Notes: generated by a model not told the origin, from the letters alone. Counted from the first letter of the stretch, positions 41,500 to 50,736 are shown. The stretch: 64,000 nucleotides of DNA from Chelatococcus asaccharovorans (GCF_003201475.1 NZ_QJJK01000001.1:74501-138500), one strand, 5' to 3'. Translations and numbers: made by a program.

Positions 41500-42641
41500 T
41501 GCTCTCGCTTTCCTTTGTTCCGAGCCACCGCCCCCGGCGCGCCGAGGGCGAGAATGAAGCGCGTCAAGCTGGATATGGACGATCCGTCGATGAGATCGTC
41601 GAGGACGGGGAGGATGCCGCGCAACGCGGCCGTCTCGGGCTGGAATTGGGGATCGGCTGCAAGCGGGGTCGCGAGAGTCAGCCGGAAGGCTCGCCGGGCA
41701 AGCTGGCGGATCGCGCGTTCCATCTCCTCGTGGGAGCCGCGCTCCAGCCCATCGGACAGAATAAGGATGGCCGCGCCGCGGGCGAATGCAGCAAAGCGCG
41801 GGGTGGCGACAAGCGCGCCGAGGCTTGAGCCGATGCGCGTTCCGCCATCCCAGTCCGCGACGCAGTGGGAGACGCGCTCGAGGGCCTGAATGGGGCTCGC
41901 CGGGCGCAGCGCGGCGGTGATCCGCGTCAGGCGGGTGCCGAGCGTGAACACCTCGGCCCGGTCGGCACCTTGGACGATGGCATGGGCGACTTTCAGATAG
42001 TCGGCTGTATAAAGCTTCATCGAGCCGGAGATGTCGATGAGCAGCAGCAAGTTGCGCTGAACCCGCTTGCGTCGCTTCAGCCGCGGGCGCGGTATGTCCC
42101 CGTCGGTCCGGACCAGCGTGCGCAAGGAGCGGCGCAGGTCGAGCTGACCCCGCGCGCGGGCCGGCACTGTCCGGAAGGAGGCGCGGACCGGCAGCGAACG
42201 CCCGAGCAGCCTGCGGAAGCGGGAGAGCGCGCCGCGGCCTTCATCGTCGTCGTCCCAGTCCCGTGCGGCGAGAACCTCGTCCGCCGACGAGAGCGTCCCG
42301 CCCTTCTCCCGACGAACGTCGCGGGCGCGCCGCGCCACGGCGTCGTCCGCGTCTCCCCGCCGCGCCATCCCGCCCTTAACGCCGTCGTCGGGACCATCGA
42401 CCTCGCCGTAGAAATGGCGCCGGAACAGCAACGCGAACTCCTGGCGGCGGTCGGGAGACGGACCGAAGGTGGCGCGGGCGGCGTCGAACAGATGATCCAT
42501 GGATCGGGGGCCGAGCAGTGCCACCGCCTTCAGGAAGTCGGTGACCTGCTCGGACGAGATGGGAAATTCGCTTTGCCGCAGGAGCTCGGCGAACGCCACC
42601 AGAGGCGCCGCTGCACGCGGAAGACAGGGAGCCGCCATCAT
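41487..42641 (-). CDS. VWA-domain maturation protein (CoxE-like)
   Basis: A 384-aa VWA protein. The C-terminal domain has the MIDAS motif in LLIDISGSMKLY and later DWDGGTRIGSSLGAL and ILILSDGLERG. The N-terminal half is helical and charged (RRRHFYGEVDG-like segments, DDDEGRGALSRF). CoxE-type proteins work with a MoxR ATPase to insert the sulfur or copper ligand into the active site of molybdenum hydroxylases. The ATG at 42641 overlaps the MoxR stop (ATGA). Confidence 0.87.
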   Translation of the reverse strand: MMAAPCLPRAAAPLVAFAELLRQSEFPISSEQVTDFLKAVALLGPRSMDHLFDAARATFGPSPDRRQEFALLFRRHFYGEVDGPDDGVKGGMARRGDADDAVARRARDVRREKGGTLSSADEVLAARDWDDDDEGRGALSRFRRLLGRSLPVRASFRTVPARARGQLDLRRSLRTLVRTDGDIPRPRLKRRKRVQRNLLLLIDISGSMKLYTADYLKVAHAIVQGADRAEVFTLGTRLTRITAALRPASPIQALERVSHCVADWDGGTRIGSSLGALVATPRFAAFARGAAILILSDGLERGSHEEMERAIRQLARRAFRLTLATPLAADPQFQPETAALRGILPVLDDLIDGSSISSLTRFILALGAPGAVARNKGKREQCDR

Positions 42642-43534
42642 GAAAGGGCCGCTTCGACGATGTCCCCAAGCTCCGGGCCGAGGGTTGCAAGGTCCTCCTC
42701 GTCCTTGACCAGCATGCCGATCGCGCGGCGGAACGCCTCCGGCCAGGGGCTGCCGCCCTTCTCGAGGACGGTCGCCGCGTTGGCCCACTCGATCGCCTCG
42801 GCGATGCCGGGCGGCTTGGCGAGCGGCCGCGCGCGGATGTCCCGTACCGCCCTTGCGACGGCCCGCGCCGTCGCTTCGGCGACGTCCCCGGCCTGCAGCA
42901 TGATGATTGCCGCCTCGCGGGCTGCGTCGGGATATTCGATGTAGTGATAGACGCACCGCCGGCGCAGCGCCTCGGCGAGGTCTCGCGTCCGGTTCGATGT
43001 CAGGACCACGACCGGGCGCGACGTGGCGCAGAGCGTCCCGCGTTCCGGAATCGAGATCTGGAAATCGGAAAGGAATTCGAGCAGCAACGCCTCGAATTCA
43101 TGGTCTGCGCGATCGATCTCGTCCACCACCAGCACGCTGTCCTGCGGCGCCTTCAGGACCTTGAGCAGAGGGCGGGCGATCAGGAAGCGGTCGTCATAGA
43201 TGTCCACGTCCTTCTCGCCGGCCTGACGGATGGCGAGGAGCTGGCGCTGGTAGTTCCACTCGTAGAGCGCCTGCGCCGCATCGATGCCCTCGTAGCATTG
43301 CAGCCGAACGAGGTCGCGGCCGAGGATCTGAGCGATCGCCTTCGCCGCTTCGGTCTTGCCGACGCCCGGCGCGCCTTCCAGCAGCACCGGCTTACCGAGC
43401 CGCAGGGCCAGGAAGATCACCGTGGCGAGGCTCTGGTCGGCGATATAGGAGACGCTGGCGAGTTCCGCGGCGATTCTCTCGGGCGAGACGGCCCGCGCGG
43501 CAACACCCTCGTCCGGCGCAGCCTCCAGCCTCAT
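42638..43534 (-). CDS. MoxR-type AAA+ ATPase (CoxD-like)
   Basis: A 298-aa AAA+ protein. Walker A is LEGAPGVGKTEAAKA, Walker B is VLVVDEIDRADHEFEALLLEFL, sensor 1 is VVLTSNRTRDLAEALRRRC. MoxR ATPases of this size (CoxD) remodel CO-dehydrogenase-type molybdenum enzymes during cofactor maturation. ATGA overlaps link it to both the molybdenum subunit before it and the VWA gene after it. Confidence 0.92.
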   Translation of the reverse strand: MRLEAAPDEGVAARAVSPERIAAELASVSYIADQSLATVIFLALRLGKPVLLEGAPGVGKTEAAKAIAQILGRDLVRLQCYEGIDAAQALYEWNYQRQLLAIRQAGEKDVDIYDDRFLIARPLLKVLKAPQDSVLVVDEIDRADHEFEALLLEFLSDFQISIPERGTLCATSRPVVVLTSNRTRDLAEALRRRCVYHYIEYPDAAREAAIIMLQAGDVAEATARAVARAVRDIRARPLAKPPGIAEAIEWANAATVLEKGGSPWPEAFRRAIGMLVKDEEDLATLGPELGDIVEAALS

Positions 43535-44553
43535 GACGCGGCGCCCGGCGACGCGGCCGCCTTTTCCAGCAGAGCCTTGAGGATCCGCTCGGGGGTGATC
43601 GGCATGACGTCGATGCGTACGCCGACCGCATCGAAGATGGCATTGGCGATGGCTGGAATCTGCGGGTTCGCGCACATCTCGCCCGGCCCCTTCGCGCCAT
43701 AGGGGCCGTCGGCCGCGGGCCGTTCCAGGACATATGTCTCCGTCTGCGCCAGATCGCCGGGACCGGGCATGAGATATTCGTTGAAGTCGGTGGGGCCGTG
43801 CTCGCGGGAGGGATAGTAGGGCTCGGTGGTCTCGTAGAGGGCGTGGCTGATGCCCATCCATGAGCCGCCGACCAGTTGCTGCTCCACGATCTTCGGATTG
43901 AGCGCGCGGCCGACCTCGAACACGTTCTTCACCGCGAGCACACGCACCTCGCCGGTCTCGTCGTCCACCTCCACATCGGCGACGGTGCAGGCATGGGCAT
44001 AGCAGGTGGCGGGCTTCATGGCGCCGGTGGCGGCGTCGGGATAGGAACGCGGCACCAGGAAGATGCCGCGCCCGGAGATGGAGCGCCCCTGCTTGAAATG
44101 GGCGACGAGCGCCGTGTCCATGATCGAGATGGCGCGGGACGGCGCGCCCTTGACGTGGATGTTGCCCTGGCCGTCGGTGTCGAGGTCATCGGCATTGACC
44201 TCCAGCGCCGTCGCCGCAACCTCCAGCATCACCTGCCGCGCCTCCCGGGAAGCGGCAATCACCGCATTGCCGGCGCGGTGGGTGCCGCGCGAGGCGAAGG
44301 TGCCCATGCAATGGGGACCCGTGTCGGTGTCCGCCGTATCGACGATCACCCGTTCCGTCGGCACGCCGATGGTCTCGGCGCACAGCTGGGCCATGATGTG
44401 CTTCAGCCCCTGCCCGAGGTCGACGCTGGAGAGGCTCACCATGAAATTGCCGGTAGGGGTCGAATGCACCAGCGCCTGGGTCGGGTCGCCGCCCAGATTC
44501 ATGCCCGTGGGATAGTTGATCGCAGCCACGCCGCGGCCGTGCCGGAGCGCCAT
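43531..44553 (-). CDS. Molybdenum hydroxylase large subunit, C-terminal half
   Basis: A 340-aa protein matching the second molybdopterin-binding domain of the xanthine dehydrogenase family: VSLSSVDLGQGLKHIMAQLCAE, GTFASRGTHRAGNAVIAA, and near the end EHGPTDFNEYLMPG and GPYGAKGPGEMCANPQIPAIANAI, with the catalytic Glu in GAKGPGE. It starts six bases after the in-frame TGA that ends the other half. AGGAGG overlaps that stop, so it has its own ribosome-binding site. The halves should assemble into one subunit. Confidence 0.88.
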   Translation of the reverse strand: MALRHGRGVAAINYPTGMNLGGDPTQALVHSTPTGNFMVSLSSVDLGQGLKHIMAQLCAETIGVPTERVIVDTADTDTGPHCMGTFASRGTHRAGNAVIAASREARQVMLEVAATALEVNADDLDTDGQGNIHVKGAPSRAISIMDTALVAHFKQGRSISGRGIFLVPRSYPDAATGAMKPATCYAHACTVADVEVDDETGEVRVLAVKNVFEVGRALNPKIVEQQLVGGSWMGISHALYETTEPYYPSREHGPTDFNEYLMPGPGDLAQTETYVLERPAADGPYGAKGPGEMCANPQIPAIANAIFDAVGVRIDVMPITPERILKALLEKAAASPGAAS

Positions 44554-44556
44554 GGT

Positions 44557-45924
44557 TCAGTCCCTCCTCGTGCGCGACGACAGCTCGAAGAAGCGGTCGG
44601 CAATAGGCCAGTTCGTGACCCGCGACGCCTCCTGCATGCACTCGATGAGCGCCGCGCCCTCGGTAGGCTGGCGGTGGGCCTTGAGGTCGCCGTCGCGATA
44701 GGCGTTGATGAGCCTGAACTCGATGGGATCCATGCCGATGAGGCGCGCCAGCTTGTCCATCTGCACCTCCAGCGCGAAGTCGCCGATGGTGACGCCGAAC
44801 CCCCGCATGGCCGACGACGGCGTGCGGTTGGTGTAGACGCAGAAGGAATCGATGGAGACGTTGGGAATGGTGTAGGGGCCGGGGAAGTGGGCGGCGCCCT
44901 TCTGCGTGCCGTAGGGCGAGTGCCGCGAATAGGCGCCCGCGTCCACATAGCAGTGAACCTGCCGCGCGACGATGCGCCCGTCCCGCGTCACGCCGTCCTT
45001 CAGCACGATCCGCTCGGCAGCTCGCGGCGAGGAGATCTGCATCTCCTCCTCCCGCCCGTAGATGAACGACACCGGACGGCCCGTGAGCTTGGAGCCGAGG
45101 ATGGCGATCGGCTCGACGATGACGTCGACCTTGCCACCGAACCCGCCGCCCACCGTTCCGCCCACCATGTGCAGCTTGTGGCCGGGCATCTGCAGGATGA
45201 TGGAGGCGTTGTCGAGGGTGAAGAACATGGCCTGCGTATTGGTGTAGCAAGTGAATCGCTCGTTGCCCTCAGGGACGACGATGCATCCCGTGGTCTCGGT
45301 CGGCGCGTGCTCGATGGGCGCCGACGCGTAGGTCTGCTCCAGGATGTGGTCGGCCTGGCGGAAGCCGTCCTCGACGTCGCCCAGCCGGACCTTCCGGCTG
45401 CTGCCGCTGTCATAGTGATAATAGTTGCCGCCGTGGCGTTCGTTCACAAGGGGCGCACCGGGCGCGAGCGCCGCTTCCATGTCCAGCACCGCTGGCAGCG
45501 GCTCGTAGTCGATGCGCACCTTGGCGACGCCCTCGAAGGCGGCCCGCGGCGTCTCGGCGAGAACGGCCACCACCGCTTCCCCCTTCCAGCGGACCTTTTC
45601 CTCCGCGAGCACATGCTCGTCTTCCGGCCCCACCTGGATGAGCGACAGGACGGTGTAGAGGTTATGCGGCACGTCCTTCGCGGTCAGCACCCTGACCACA
45701 CCGGGGTGGCGCTCAGCCTCGGACGTGTCGATCGCGCGGATGCGGGCGTGATGATGGGGGCTGCGCACCATCTTGAGGTGGAGCGTCCCGGGGAAGGTGC
45801 GGTCGGCGAAGAAGGCCGTGCGCGCCGTCACATGGCCGAAGGCGTCCGAGCGCGGCCTGGATTGACCGATCTCCTTGAGGTCGTCACGCCGCTCGTCGGC
45901 GAAATAGGTTTTTCGCAGTTCCAT
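44557..45924 (-). CDS. Molybdenum hydroxylase large subunit, N-terminal half
   Basis: A 455-aa protein with the a/b hammerhead domain (RTFPGTLHLKMVRSPHHHARI, VRVLTAKDVPHN) and the first molybdopterin-binding domain (CIVVPEGNERFTCYTNTQAMFF, VGGTVGGGFGGKVDVIVEP, NRTPSSAMRGFGVTIGDFALE). It ends at a TGA exactly where the second cofactor-binding domain begins, in the same reading frame. ATG 45924 has GGAGG six bases upstream. The physical substrate is unknown; the SSAMRGFGV loop is of the xanthine/aldehyde oxidase sort, not the CO-dehydrogenase AYRCSFR loop. Confidence 0.88.
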   Translation of the reverse strand: MELRKTYFADERRDDLKEIGQSRPRSDAFGHVTARTAFFADRTFPGTLHLKMVRSPHHHARIRAIDTSEAERHPGVVRVLTAKDVPHNLYTVLSLIQVGPEDEHVLAEEKVRWKGEAVVAVLAETPRAAFEGVAKVRIDYEPLPAVLDMEAALAPGAPLVNERHGGNYYHYDSGSSRKVRLGDVEDGFRQADHILEQTYASAPIEHAPTETTGCIVVPEGNERFTCYTNTQAMFFTLDNASIILQMPGHKLHMVGGTVGGGFGGKVDVIVEPIAILGSKLTGRPVSFIYGREEEMQISSPRAAERIVLKDGVTRDGRIVARQVHCYVDAGAYSRHSPYGTQKGAAHFPGPYTIPNVSIDSFCVYTNRTPSSAMRGFGVTIGDFALEVQMDKLARLIGMDPIEFRLINAYRDGDLKAHRQPTEGAALIECMQEASRVTNWPIADRFFELSSRTRRD

Positions 45925-45935
45925 GGCGCGCCTCC

Positions 45936-46418
45936 TCAGGCCTTGTTGGTGGAATTGGCCCGCGCGGCGGCAAGCACCGCGCCGATGATCGGCTCGTAGC
46001 CCGTGCAGCGGCAGACGTTGCCGGAGATCGCCTCGATGACGTCCTCGCGGCTGGGTGCGGGGTTTCGGTCGAGCAGCGCCTTGGACGCCACGATCATTCC
46101 GCCGGTGCAGAAGCCGCACTGGGTGGCGAAGCCGTCGGCAAATGCGATCTGCAGCGGGTGCAGCACGCCGTCCTTCGCAAGGCCGCCCGCCGTCTCGATG
46201 GTGCAACCCTCGCAAGTCTCCGCGAGCGTCAGGCAGGCGAGCCGGATCTCGCCGTCGACCAGCACCGAGCAGGCGCCGCACGTCCCCTGGAGGCAACCCC
46301 CTTTCGGGGAGAAGTCGGCGAGCTTCTCGCGCAGAACATCCAGGAGCGTGGTTCCGCTCTCGACGAACTCCGCCTTCTCGCTGCCGTTCAATAAAAAACG
46401 AATGGCGACTTTTGCCAC
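45936..46418 (-). CDS. Molybdenum hydroxylase 2Fe-2S subunit
   Basis: A 160-aa small subunit. The plant-type cluster is CLQGTCGACSVLVDG plus LACLT; the second, C-terminal cluster is CGFCTGGM with NVCRCTGYEPI. I chose a GTG at 46418 with a GAGGGAG site nine bases upstream, which gives the normal family N-terminus. ATG 46454 and TTG 46463 are in-frame alternatives. It passes electrons from the molybdenum site to the FAD subunit, whose gene is just before it. Confidence 0.9.
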   Translation of the reverse strand: MAKVAIRFLLNGSEKAEFVESGTTLLDVLREKLADFSPKGGCLQGTCGACSVLVDGEIRLACLTLAETCEGCTIETAGGLAKDGVLHPLQIAFADGFATQCGFCTGGMIVASKALLDRNPAPSREDVIEAISGNVCRCTGYEPIIGAVLAAARANSTNKA

Positions 46419-46463
46419 CTTGGTTCTCCCTCTCACTGTTTTTGGTGCCGGCATATCCGGCAA

Positions 46464-47279
46464 TCAGGCGTCCGCCAGCAACAGCCGTCCGAGATGTACC
46501 GGCAGGACTGCGCCGCGATACCAGCCGCTCGCCACCGCATCGGTGATCGGCGTGGTGCCTTCAAGGGCCAACGCGAGGGCGGGCGCGATGCCTTCGGGCG
46601 TCTGGGCGCGGCCGATGAGGGCCGTCTCCGCCGCTCTCGCCCGCATCGGGCGATCTGCCAGACACCCCAGGGCGATGCGGGCGAACGAGATGAGCCCACC
46701 CCGCGTATCCAGGACGGCGGCGATGGTCACCACCGACAGCCCCTTGGGCCGGACACGGCTCGCCTTTATGAAGCGGAACGTGCCGTTGGCCGGCACCGCG
46801 AAGCTGACGGCAGTGACAATGGCCTTGGCGAAGGCCGTGCCGCGCTTCGCCAGGAAGTCCTCGACCGGCACGTCGCGTTCGCCCGAACGGCCGCCCAGGT
46901 GAACCACGGCATCGAGCGCCAGCAGTGCGACGGCGAAGTCACCATAGGGCGCGCGGGCGTAGAGATTTCCCCCGACGGTCGCCGCATTGCGGATGGCCGG
47001 GCCGCCGATCAGCCGTGCCGCGGTGCCGAGGAAATCGAGCCCGGGGTGCCGGAGGATCTCGCCCATGGTGACGCCGGCACCGATCCTTACCCTGCCGGGA
47101 CAGACCTCGATGGCTCTCAAAGCGGGATCGGCGAGACGGACGTAGTGAGTGAGCGCGACGTCGCCTTCGTTGGCCCGGCGCACGAGCAAGGAGCCGCCGC
47201 CGAGATAGGCCGCGCCAGGGGCAGCCAGGGCCGCAGCGGCGGCGGCGATGTCTGTGAAGGTCTCGAGTGTCACGCTCAT
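46464..47279 (-). CDS. Molybdenum hydroxylase FAD-binding subunit
   Basis: A 271-aa CoxM/XdhB-type subunit. FAD-binding stretches are AAYLGGGSLLVRRANEGD and GGPAIRNAATVGGNLYARAPYGD, with a C-terminal CO-dehydrogenase flavoprotein domain (AVSFAVPANGTFRFIKASRVR). It is the second gene of the leftward operon, 11 bases after the SRPBCC gene and before the 2Fe-2S gene. Confidence 0.9.
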   Translation of the reverse strand: MSVTLETFTDIAAAAAALAAPGAAYLGGGSLLVRRANEGDVALTHYVRLADPALRAIEVCPGRVRIGAGVTMGEILRHPGLDFLGTAARLIGGPAIRNAATVGGNLYARAPYGDFAVALLALDAVVHLGGRSGERDVPVEDFLAKRGTAFAKAIVTAVSFAVPANGTFRFIKASRVRPKGLSVVTIAAVLDTRGGLISFARIALGCLADRPMRARAAETALIGRAQTPEGIAPALALALEGTTPITDAVASGWYRGAVLPVHLGRLLLADA

Positions 47280-47289
47280 GCCGGCCCCC

Positions 47290-47733
47290 TCACGCGCCGC
47301 GCGAGAAACGCTGCTTCAGGGCGTTGAACCCGCCCTGGAACACGTTCTCGCCCATGGCGGCGGCGATCTTCTCCGCCTCGCCGGACGGTGCGTCGAACGT
47401 CGCCGACCATTCCACGAAGGTGCGCTCGCCGTCGGTCACTCGCGCGAGCCTCAGTGTGGCCACATGGTTGGAGATCGGCTGCGGCGTCTCCTCGATAGCG
47501 TAGCGGATGGAATGGTCGTGGTCGGACAGCGCTAGCAGCCGCTCGCGCAGCACCGCGCCGTTCACCAGCGTGAGCCGGCGCACGCATCCCACCCGATCGG
47601 CGACGGGGCCCGCCTCGATCACACTTTCGACCATACGCGGATGCCAGCCCGGCAACCCGTCGAAGTCGCGGATGACCTCCCACACCGCGTCGATCGGCGC
47701 CTCTATGATGCTTGAAACCGTCACGCTCGCCAT
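47290..47733 (-). CDS. SRPBCC protein (CoxG-like)
   Basis: A 147-aa Bet v1-like protein: VSSIIEAPIDAVWEVIRDFDGLPGWHP at the start, a middle containing VGCVRRLTLVNGAVLRERL, and FVEWSATFDAPSGEAEKIAAAM. Genes of this fold (CoxG) accompany CO-dehydrogenase-type enzymes and may anchor or escort them. This is the first gene of the molybdenum operon. ATG 47733 begins the fold; the frame is open further upstream without similarity. Confidence 0.85.
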   Translation of the reverse strand: MASVTVSSIIEAPIDAVWEVIRDFDGLPGWHPRMVESVIEAGPVADRVGCVRRLTLVNGAVLRERLLALSDHDHSIRYAIEETPQPISNHVATLRLARVTDGERTFVEWSATFDAPSGEAEKIAAAMGENVFQGGFNALKQRFSRGA

Positions 47734-47940
47734 GTCCCGTCGCCTTTTTCCTTTTTGCCTGCATAGAAAGACATAGGATCGGGGGGATTGCTTATCCGCC
47801 AGTCTCGAAATCGTATCGGACGGTCCGAATAAGCAGGAGACGGGGCGGTGCCGGCAGCACATGCGCGAGGCGCCGCCGCGGAAACGACAGCGCCTCGAGG
47901 CTATGGGCAATCCGCCTACGGATGCGATCAGAAGCGACCT

Positions 47941-48753
47941 CTATTGCTGGTGCTGGCTGGCCGAACGATAGGCCGTGGGGGTCACGCCAACATGGTCCCG
48001 GAAGAAGCGGGAAAAATTGCTCTGCTGGGTGAAGCCCACCTGATACGCGATGGAGGTGAGTGGCTCTCCCGATTGCAGCAGGCGAACGCTTTCCTCGACA
48101 CGCAAGGTGTTGAGATAGATATTCGGCGTCAGCTTCGTCTGGGATTTGAAAACCGCGAAGAAATGCGGGCGGGACATGCCCACGGACCGCGCCACGTCGT
48201 CGAAGGACGGCCGCGCACCCACGGCATGCTTCATCATCGCGATCGCCTTGCGAATGCGGAAATCACACACCCGTCCGTCGAAGGCCCTGGCCGCCGACAC
48301 GGCTTGGCCGGGCCGGCACAGGCTGTCCGCAAATCGCTCTATCTCATAGGCGGACAAGTCCCCCGGGTCCTCGCCGCCTTCGAGGAGCAGACGCATGCGC
48401 GCGGCGGTCGCCCGTTGCTCACCGCTCAACGGGAGATGCGGGTCGTCGAATGCGAATGCTCCTTCCGGCCTGTGCGCGCGCAGCCAGTCGAGGTCCAGGT
48501 AGAAAACCAGGAACAGCCCCGGCTCGCCCGCGGGCGGAAAGGCATGGCTGTGGGGCTCCAAGGGGTTGATCGCAATCGCCATTTCCGGACCGACGCAGGC
48601 GCTGCGACCGCCGACCGTCATCAGCCCGGGCTCTCCGCCGAGCCAGATGATGACATGCGCCTCACTGTGGGCGTGGGTCACGAAATCGCGTCTCACACGG
48701 ATCAGCGACATCCGTCCGAACGTACCGCGGAGCACCTTGATGGGCTCTCTCAT
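47941..48753 (-). CDS. AraC-family transcriptional regulator
   Basis: A 270-aa regulator with an N-terminal cupin-like sensing domain (FVTHAHSEAHVIIWLGG, VGPEMAIAINPLEPHSHAF) and a C-terminal pair of helix-turn-helices (SFDDVARSVGMSRPHFFAVFK, PLTSIAYQVGFTQQSNFSRFFRDHVGVTP). It lies directly upstream of the molybdenum hydroxylase operon on the same strand, with about 200 bases between, and is the natural activator for it. Confidence 0.92.
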   Translation of the reverse strand: MREPIKVLRGTFGRMSLIRVRRDFVTHAHSEAHVIIWLGGEPGLMTVGGRSACVGPEMAIAINPLEPHSHAFPPAGEPGLFLVFYLDLDWLRAHRPEGAFAFDDPHLPLSGEQRATAARMRLLLEGGEDPGDLSAYEIERFADSLCRPGQAVSAARAFDGRVCDFRIRKAIAMMKHAVGARPSFDDVARSVGMSRPHFFAVFKSQTKLTPNIYLNTLRVEESVRLLQSGEPLTSIAYQVGFTQQSNFSRFFRDHVGVTPTAYRSASQHQQ

Positions 48754-48874
48754 GCCTCTCCTCCCGGCTAACCTTTGTGTCGGATCCTTCTTTTTTTGGC
48801 CGCGACCCCAGCGTCACTCTCACTGACGCCGCGCCGGCCGGTGCCGTCAAGCGGGGCCGCGCCGGCCCGAGCCC

Positions 48875-49852
48875 TCAAATACCCGCAGCCGCGTGATTTT
48901 CCGACGCCACGATAACGGGCGGCGGCTGGAGGCCGGTGCGGATGGCCTCGCCCGCGCGGACAAAAAGACCGCCCGCGGCCGGCGCCACGCCGGCCATGTG
49001 GATGCAGCCATGCACCATGCCTTCAAGGAGGATGAGGCGCGTCGGGACGCCGCTCTCTGCGAGCTTGCGTGCATAGGCCTCGCCCTCGCTGCGCAGCGGA
49101 TCGTATTCGTTGACCATGACGGTCGACGGCGGCAGGTTCGACAGGTCCGCCCGGAGCGGCGCGGCATAGACGGGAGGCGAGGCGAGCCCTTCTCCCAGAT
49201 AGGCCTCCCAGCAAAAGCGCATCGTCTCGCGCGTGAGGTAGTATCCGTCGCCGAAGGCCTCGTAGGAGGCCGTTCCGAGATCCGTGTCCACCGGCGGATA
49301 GATGAGAAGCTGATGGGCGATGGACGGCCCACGGCGGTCCCGCGCCAGCAAGGCGGCCCCGGCGGCGAGGTTGGCGCCGGCGCTGTCGCCGGCGACCGCG
49401 ATGCGGCCGGCGTCGATCCCCAGCGCTTCGGCGTGATCGGCAACCCAGACGAGGGCGCGATAGAAATCCTCCAGCGGGGCCGGGTAGGGATGCTCCGGCG
49501 CCAGCCGGTAGTCGACCGAGAAGACGACGCAGCCGGTGGCGTTCGCGAGCGCGCGGCAAGGGGTATCGTAAGTCTCGAGCGAGACCAGACACCAGCCGCC
49601 CGCATGGGCGAAGACCAGGGCCGGCAGAGCCTGCCCGCGCGCCGATCCGGCCGGCCAATAGGCCCGGATTGGCACTGCAGCATTGCTCGCAGGATCGTCG
49701 GCCGCAAGATCCTCGATCCGGTCGACGGCTTCGGGCGCCCCCTGCAACGTGAGGAGCACCCGGTCAGTCTCGGCCCGGATCGCCTCGAGCGACGCGGGCT
49801 CGGGAGCGGGCAGGCGCGCCAGGAAGGCGGCGATATCGGCGTCGAGCGTCAT
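48875..49852 (-). CDS. Alpha/beta hydrolase of the hormone-sensitive-lipase family
   Basis: A 325-aa esterase-like protein. The oxyanion motif is FAHAGGWCLVS (HGGG-type, here HAGG), the nucleophile is Ser in AGDSAGANLAAG, the acid Asp is in VNEYDPLRSE, and the His in GMVHGCIHM. It has no signal peptide. The ATG at 49852 overlaps the stop of the second hydrolase (ATGA). Substrate unknown. Confidence 0.9.
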   Translation of the reverse strand: MTLDADIAAFLARLPAPEPASLEAIRAETDRVLLTLQGAPEAVDRIEDLAADDPASNAAVPIRAYWPAGSARGQALPALVFAHAGGWCLVSLETYDTPCRALANATGCVVFSVDYRLAPEHPYPAPLEDFYRALVWVADHAEALGIDAGRIAVAGDSAGANLAAGAALLARDRRGPSIAHQLLIYPPVDTDLGTASYEAFGDGYYLTRETMRFCWEAYLGEGLASPPVYAAPLRADLSNLPPSTVMVNEYDPLRSEGEAYARKLAESGVPTRLILLEGMVHGCIHMAGVAPAAGGLFVRAGEAIRTGLQPPPVIVASENHAAAGI

Positions 49853-50736
49853 CGGGCGGCCCCCTCCAGGAAGAAGGGGACGACCTGCGCGTTGAATTCC
49901 TCGGGCGTCTCTTCCATCACGAAATGGCCGCAGTCGGGGATGATCTCGCCCCTGAGGTCGGCAGCGTGGGGACGCAGCGTGGCGAGCGGCGCGTCGACGG
50001 TGGCGAACTCGGTGCCGATGGCCAGCACCGGCAGGGCGAGGGGCCGTTCCGCCCGCTTCAGGTTCTGCCGGATGGTCTCGGGAATGGCGCGGTAGTAGGC
50101 GAAGCCGGCACGGATGCCCCCGGGCGTCCCGTAGGCCTCGGCATAGACATCGGCCGCCACCCGGTCGCGCCGGTGGGACCATTTGTCGAACATGAAGCTG
50201 AGATATTCCTTCTCCCGGCCCGCCGTCAGGAATTCCGGCAGGTCCAGCACCTGGTTGAACATGAAGTGCCAGAGAAAGATGTTGTCGGCGGGTGGCACGA
50301 AAATCTGCGGCGCGGGAGCGAGTCCGGGAATGACGGCCTCGGTCAGCGCGATCCGCTCAACAGCCTCCGGAAAGTCGATCGCCAGCGCATAGCCGACCCA
50401 CATGCCCACATCATGGCCGGCGACGGCGTAGTGCGCGTGACCAAGCTGCAGCATCGCCTGGTGCAGGATTCGGGCGGCCGAGCCGGTGTCATATCCGGCA
50501 TCGGGCCGGGCTGAATACCCGGTGCCGACCGGATCGACGGCGATCGCCTCGAACCCGTTCTGCGCCAGCGCCGCCATGGTATGGCGCCAGGCGTACCAGG
50601 TCTGCGGCCAGCCGGGAATAAGCAGGATGGGCCGGCCGCTGCCGAGGATAGCGCAGTGGATCTTCTGCCCGTCCACGCGCAGGTAGCGGTGGACGAGGCC
50701 ATCGGCCAGGGCGTCGTTGGCGTTGAAGCGTGTCAT
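49849..50736 (-). CDS. Alpha/beta hydrolase (epoxide-hydrolase / dehalogenase type)
   Basis: A 295-aa hydrolase with PGWPQTWYAWR oxyanion region, Asp nucleophile in VAGHDVGMWVGY (not the Ser of esterases), and catalytic His in CGHFVMEETPEEF. An Asp nucleophile with a cap region points to epoxide hydrolases or haloalkane dehalogenases. It lies 24 bases after the epimerase-like gene in the same direction. ATG 50736 has an AGGGAAG site. Confidence 0.88.
   Translation of the reverse strand: MTRFNANDALADGLVHRYLRVDGQKIHCAILGSGRPILLIPGWPQTWYAWRHTMAALAQNGFEAIAVDPVGTGYSARPDAGYDTGSAARILHQAMLQLGHAHYAVAGHDVGMWVGYALAIDFPEAVERIALTEAVIPGLAPAPQIFVPPADNIFLWHFMFNQVLDLPEFLTAGREKEYLSFMFDKWSHRRDRVAADVYAEAYGTPGGIRAGFAYYRAIPETIRQNLKRAERPLALPVLAIGTEFATVDAPLATLRPHAADLRGEIIPDCGHFVMEETPEEFNAQVVPFFLEGAAR

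Noticed and set aside
44557-44559. TGA as a selenocysteine codon in the molybdenum subunit
   Set aside because: It falls between domains, not at an active site, and an AGGAGG plus ATG follow at once. A split gene is simpler, though I keep the question open in the findings.
43876-45999. A 707-codon plus-strand frame opposite the molybdenum subunit genes
   Set aside because: Low-complexity antisense shadow of two genes with strong cofactor motifs.
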